Of a stretch of 64,000 bases of DNA, positions 60,401 to 64,000 are shown one piece after another (the first letter of the stretch is position 1; each line of letters begins with the position of its first letter). The notes under the pieces are model-generated. The model was not told the origin of the DNA and ran no database searches. It worked only from the letters and a program-made list of their open reading frames with translations. A program made the translations under genes and the position numbers. This DNA is from Ascocoryne sarcoides NRRL 50072 (lineage: Eukaryota > Ascomycota > Leotiomycetes > Helotiales > Gelatinodiscaceae). Location: positions 2,527,543 through 2,591,542 of the forward strand of contig KB205945.1 of assembly GCA_000328965.1 (NCBI GenBank), read 5' to 3'.

Positions 60401-60794
60401 TGCAGATTCCGTCACATCGCTATATACTGTCATTGCCCGCCGACGAGGGCATGTCCTATCAGATGGCCCTATTGCGGGCACACCATTGTACCGCGTCAGT
60501 GGTCTTATTCCTGTAATTGATTCCTTTGGGTTTGAAACCGATCTGCGCATCCACACTCAAGGTCAGGCCACGGTCAGTCTTGTGTTTGATCGTTGGAGCA
60601 TCGTTCCTGGAGACCCTCTGGACAAAGATGTGATCCTGAGGCCTCTGGAGCCCGCGAGTGCTCAAGCAACAGCGAGGGACTTTGTGCTCAAGACGAGGAG
60701 GAGGAAGGGCCTGAGTGAGGATGTCAGTGTGGCGAAGTTCTTGGAGCCCGAGCTGTTCTCGAGCCTCAAGGAATCAGGCCTGCTCGAGGGTTAG
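57496..60794 (+). CDS. snu114: Snu114, U5 snRNP GTPase (EFTUD2 homologue)
   Basis: Five exons: 57496-57515, 57565-57710, 57762-59926, 59982-60069 and 60232-60794, all in phase, giving 993 residues. Snu114 is the EF-2-like GTPase of the U5 snRNP that controls Brr2-driven spliceosome activation and disassembly. The start MDDLYDEFGNFIGEAEEESE is the conserved acidic N-terminus. GTPase motifs: P-loop AGHLHHGKT near residue 140, ERDRGLSIKS, DTPGHVNFVDE and VNKMDR. EF-2-like domains II to V follow, including the late segments FGPDDLGPNILQDDTLPSE, VDKRLLLSVRDTIRQGFSWA, IRNTKFKIMDVTLAPEAIFR and RRGHVLSDGPIAGTPLYRVS. Length matches the human (972) and yeast (1,008) proteins. Intron 4 (162 nt) is the longest. 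Confidence 0.97.
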
Positions 60795-63700
60795 ACAAAA
60801 GTTCACGAGAATTATACACGGAGTTGGGATGACTTGATTTCCATTCTTAGAGATCTAAGGCGTTAGCGAGGATAATATTTGTAAGATATATAGCAGCAGC
60901 ACGCAAAGACACAAGCACGCACTTCCTTTGATGGCGATTAACTGTAATTTTTTGCAAGCTAAACATCGCGGTGACATATAGATAGACAGGCAGGCGGGCA
61001 GTTCCCCCGTGAATTAACTATGAACCCGTCATTGCGAGTTCTGACCAAAAAGACAGCACAGTCCTTTTACGGGCCCGTCTATCTAGGCGGTGGCTTTCCA
61101 ATCCGGCCGGCCCTTTACACCCCTCCCACCGCCCCCCTCCTCTCCCCTCCTTTCTCCAAACGCACCTCGGTAACTCTGCGAAAATTCCCACAAAATACCT
61201 ACCTACCCTAGCTATTGACTAATTACCAAATAACCTACCTATTCAACTACGGTACGAACCCTACCTCAACAAATTTCAAATCAGACAGATACGCCCCCAC
61301 CCCATCTATCCCATCGAGTCAATCCAATCCAATCTAATAAGCCAATCCAATAACCCTCTCTATCCACTTCAAACCAAACCAAACCAATCCTCCATCCAAC
61401 TCAATAACCCAATCCATCCCCCTCCACAGAATCTATCGATTTTAAAATTTAATAATAATAACAACGTCACTTAACTATATTGCCATCTCGCTAACCAGTC
61501 AACGAGCGAACGAACGAGGGGTTGTAGCGAACCCGAGAACAAGAACATGAAAAGAATAATGAGCTACGAGAAAGAATTGGGTGGATCGCAAGTTGGGTTT
61601 TTGGTGGGTCAATGTTACATGCGGTAACTGGAATGGGTGGTGGGGTGGGGTGGGGACGGGAGATGGGTAGTGTTTATTTATTTTTGTTTATTAACGGATG
61701 GGATGGGATGGGATGTGCGCGGCATCGTTGTATGTACAGTAGGTCGAGGTAGTTTCTTGGGAGGTAGCTGTGGAAGTAGAAGTGTACTGAACGGAATGGG
61801 GATGGTCGTGTGCACTTGCTTCGACGTGGGTAGATATATACAGTAGATTAAATATCGGTAATGTGAATATTGAGCCTTGAGATTAACAATGGATTGATTT
61901 CTTGATTACGGTACTTTCGTTGATTTGGATTCTGATTTTTGTTTGAAATGAAAATCCCCCTGTCGAAGCGAGCACATACCGTTCCCTGCCCAGCGGACGG
62001 GTTTACAGCCTCCACGAATCAATTATTTGAGAAATTCACAGGAAAAGCACCAATCAGATATAATCGCGACTAGACTAAAACCCCCCCATCTTAGATACTA
62101 CTTTGGTGATTTAAAGAAAGGCGTTAGTTATACTTTATACTTACCGCTTTGTAAACTGTACTTTCGTATTCGCTCGTCTTTTCTTTTCTTTCTCTCTTTC
62201 TTTTCTTTCTTTCCGTTCGATTTACAAACTCACTTATTTAGTAACTCACGCTCGCACGCACCAAACCCACTATATCATACCAAACAGCAGCATACAAGCC
62301 AGTACCATATAGTAAAATGCAGTAAAACACAGTACAAAGGTACCTCCTACACATCTCCGCTACCACCTACCTATCCAACCCACCCACCCACTCCAAACCC
62401 CTAACCCCCAACCCATACATTACCGCATCCCGCCACCGCACCAGCATCGCATGGCACCAGCATCAGCACCCAAGCACGGCACAACCCATCCATCCATCCA
62501 TGCATTCACGATCCATCCCACCCCACTTTGCATTTTGAAATATTTCGTACAACGGTTTGGTGGGACTCGGCTCGGCATGATTGATTGATAGATACTTGCT
62601 CGCCGGGGAAAGAGCTCCAAAGACTCACTCCACATTAGGAGTTTCCTGAATGGGGTAGTATTTCTATAGATCTAATAGTTCTATTAGTCAAATTGCTCTA
62701 GCTGACAAGAAGTCTCTAGAAGGTTTGGCGCAACTGTTCCCCTGGCGAGGAAGTATGATGGAAGGACAGGAGGGGACGTGGTAAAGGGGAGGGAGGTAAG
62801 GAAGTGTAGAATATAAGTTGATAAATAAATTGAATTGGATTGAATCAGATTAGATGAATTAAATCATTGTGTTGATTGTATTATATTTTAGGTGAAATAT
62901 TTAGTTTATATCAGAGCTGAGATGAACACGGCTAGCTATGTAAGACTAGTCTGCTTTATTCAAGAGTTAGGATTTGAGATTTCAAGGTCGTTTGAAAGAG
63001 GTAATAATGCTGATGATAATAATTGTAAAGCGGGCAAGTAAGCACAAGTGTATATATATACGAATCTATACAAGCCCCAACCCTCCAGTCTGCTACTCAC
63101 TGACTCACTCTCCCCAAACCCCCAAACCCCAACTTAAACTAGAAAGGCAAACCAAGCAAGCAAGCAAGAAAGAAAGGTAAGGAAAGTAAGTAGACCCCAA
63201 GCACCTACCTACCATATAGCGCTCCAATATTCCATTCCCTAATGCGAGATTCAAGGAACTTGCCTTGCCTTGCCTTGCCTTAACTTCCCTTCCCTCCTTT
63301 CCCTTCCTTTCCCTGCATATACATACATACATACACCGCCACACCACAGCACACCACAGCACACTTCAACCATTCAACCATCCAACAGACAATATGCTAC
63401 CTATGCCCCTCTCTCCTCCCGCGTAAAACCCCTGCATCATGCCGTCCGTCCCTGCTATAGTATGCGTATGCGTGTGTGTGTGTGGTGGTGGTGCATACAT
63501 ATACCGCATAGGTATACCGCATATACCAAATCCAATCCAATCCAATCCACTCCAACAGCACACCAGCCAGCCGTAAAACTCACAACCCCCCCCCCCCGGA
63601 ATTCCAACACCTACCTACCTACCTACCTACCTACCTAGGTAGCTTACTTGAAAAGCCCAATAAAAATCCATCCATCAAGTTCCACAGATCTCACAACAAC

Positions 63701-64000
63701 GCACGCTAACAAACAGACGAACAAACCCGTCATGGAATAATAAACGCAGCGCTCACTCACTCATATATCTCCACCCCCTCCATAAAGAGATGAAAAGACG
63801 AAGGAAGAGAGGGTCGCACCCTTTTGAGCGCTTGAGTACCTATCAGAGACGTAGCATCTGCCGTGCTGAACATGGCGGGGTTTAGCTCCCGCTCCCGCTT
63901 CCGCTTATGGCTGCTAGCTAGCTATGGCATGTACTTAAGATGGTAGAGAGGAAGGAAAAAAAAAAAAAAAAAAAGTAAGGATAGATATGCTTTCAACGCA
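60795..64000. other. 3.2-kb gene-free, microsatellite-rich right end
   Basis: No protein-like frame. Much of it is pyrimidine- or CCA/AATCC-rich. Simple sequences: ATCCA-type repeats (about 61318-61420), TGGGA repeats (about 61698-61714), TTTCT tracts (about 62178-62215), GCAA and CCTTG repeats (about 63151-63280), a short (TG)n near 63473, poly-C (63587-63597), (CTAC)n (63609-63638) and a 19-A run (63956-63974). It probably includes the 5' region of a gene beyond the right edge. Confidence 0.55.
63609..63638. repeat. Microsatellite (CTAC)n
   Basis: About seven perfect copies of the tetramer CTAC, closing with CTAGGTAG, read directly. Non-coding. Confidence 0.9.

Overview
This window is nuclear DNA of a filamentous ascomycete (Pezizomycotina). 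The evidence is genes broken by many short introns (mostly 40-125 nt, GT-AG, branch-like CTAAC/CTGAC), a white-collar-2 photoreceptor partner, an exo-polygalacturonase, fungus-only domain families (DUF7514, DUF7918) and long, repeat-rich, gene-free spacers. The protein sequences look most like Leotiomycetes (Botrytis/Sclerotinia relatives), but that placement is my impression from protein similarity, not a computed result. No bacterial, viral or plasmid features were seen. I found 19 protein genes, rebuilt most exon structures by hand and checked splice phase arithmetically. One assembly gap (20 N) lies at 8886-8905.

Layout. 1-300: N-terminus of a gene running off the left edge. 1.4-5.7 kb: rad50 (minus), divergent from wc-2 (6.4-8.1 kb, plus). 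8.9-10.6 kb: unknown protein interrupted by the gap. 12.1-13.9 kb: DUF7514 protein. 15.0-16.5 kb: arrestin-like protein with a PPxY motif. 16.5-22.0 kb: gene-free. 22.1-22.8 kb: peptide methionine sulfoxide reductase A. 24.4-25.5 kb: mitochondrial Bax-inhibitor/GHITM-family protein. 25.5-29.0 kb: gene-free, with a 139-bp MITE-like element. 29.0-31.7 kb: a protein with two cyclic-nucleotide-binding-type domains, an F-box and leucine-rich repeats. 33.1-34.3 kb: DUF7918 protein. 35.0-36.9 kb: Cactin. 38.0-39.4 kb: forkhead factor. 42.6-44.1 kb: secreted GH28 exo-polygalacturonase. 45.0-47.0 kb: XLF/Nej1. 47.5-48.9 kb: Ntr2, divergent from SmG (49.2-49.7 kb). 51.3-55.0 kb: Kre33/NAT10. 55.7-57.0 kb: Erg10 thiolase, divergent from Snu114 (57.5-60.8 kb). 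60.8-64 kb: gene-free and microsatellite-rich.

Functional themes. The right half is rich in RNA-processing genes: Cactin, Ntr2, SmG and Snu114 (spliceosome) and Kre33 (rRNA/tRNA acetylation). Rad50 and XLF both act in double-strand break repair but lie 40 kb apart and need not be linked. The most unusual protein is the cNMP-binding/F-box/LRR fusion at 29-31.7 kb, whose architecture suggests a ligand-gated ubiquitin-ligase receptor. Other points worth checking are a MITE-like inverted repeat, an unusually long Kre33 intron that could host a small RNA, a duplicated exon-like sequence in the 16.5-22 kb desert, and a GC-AG intron in the DUF7918 gene.
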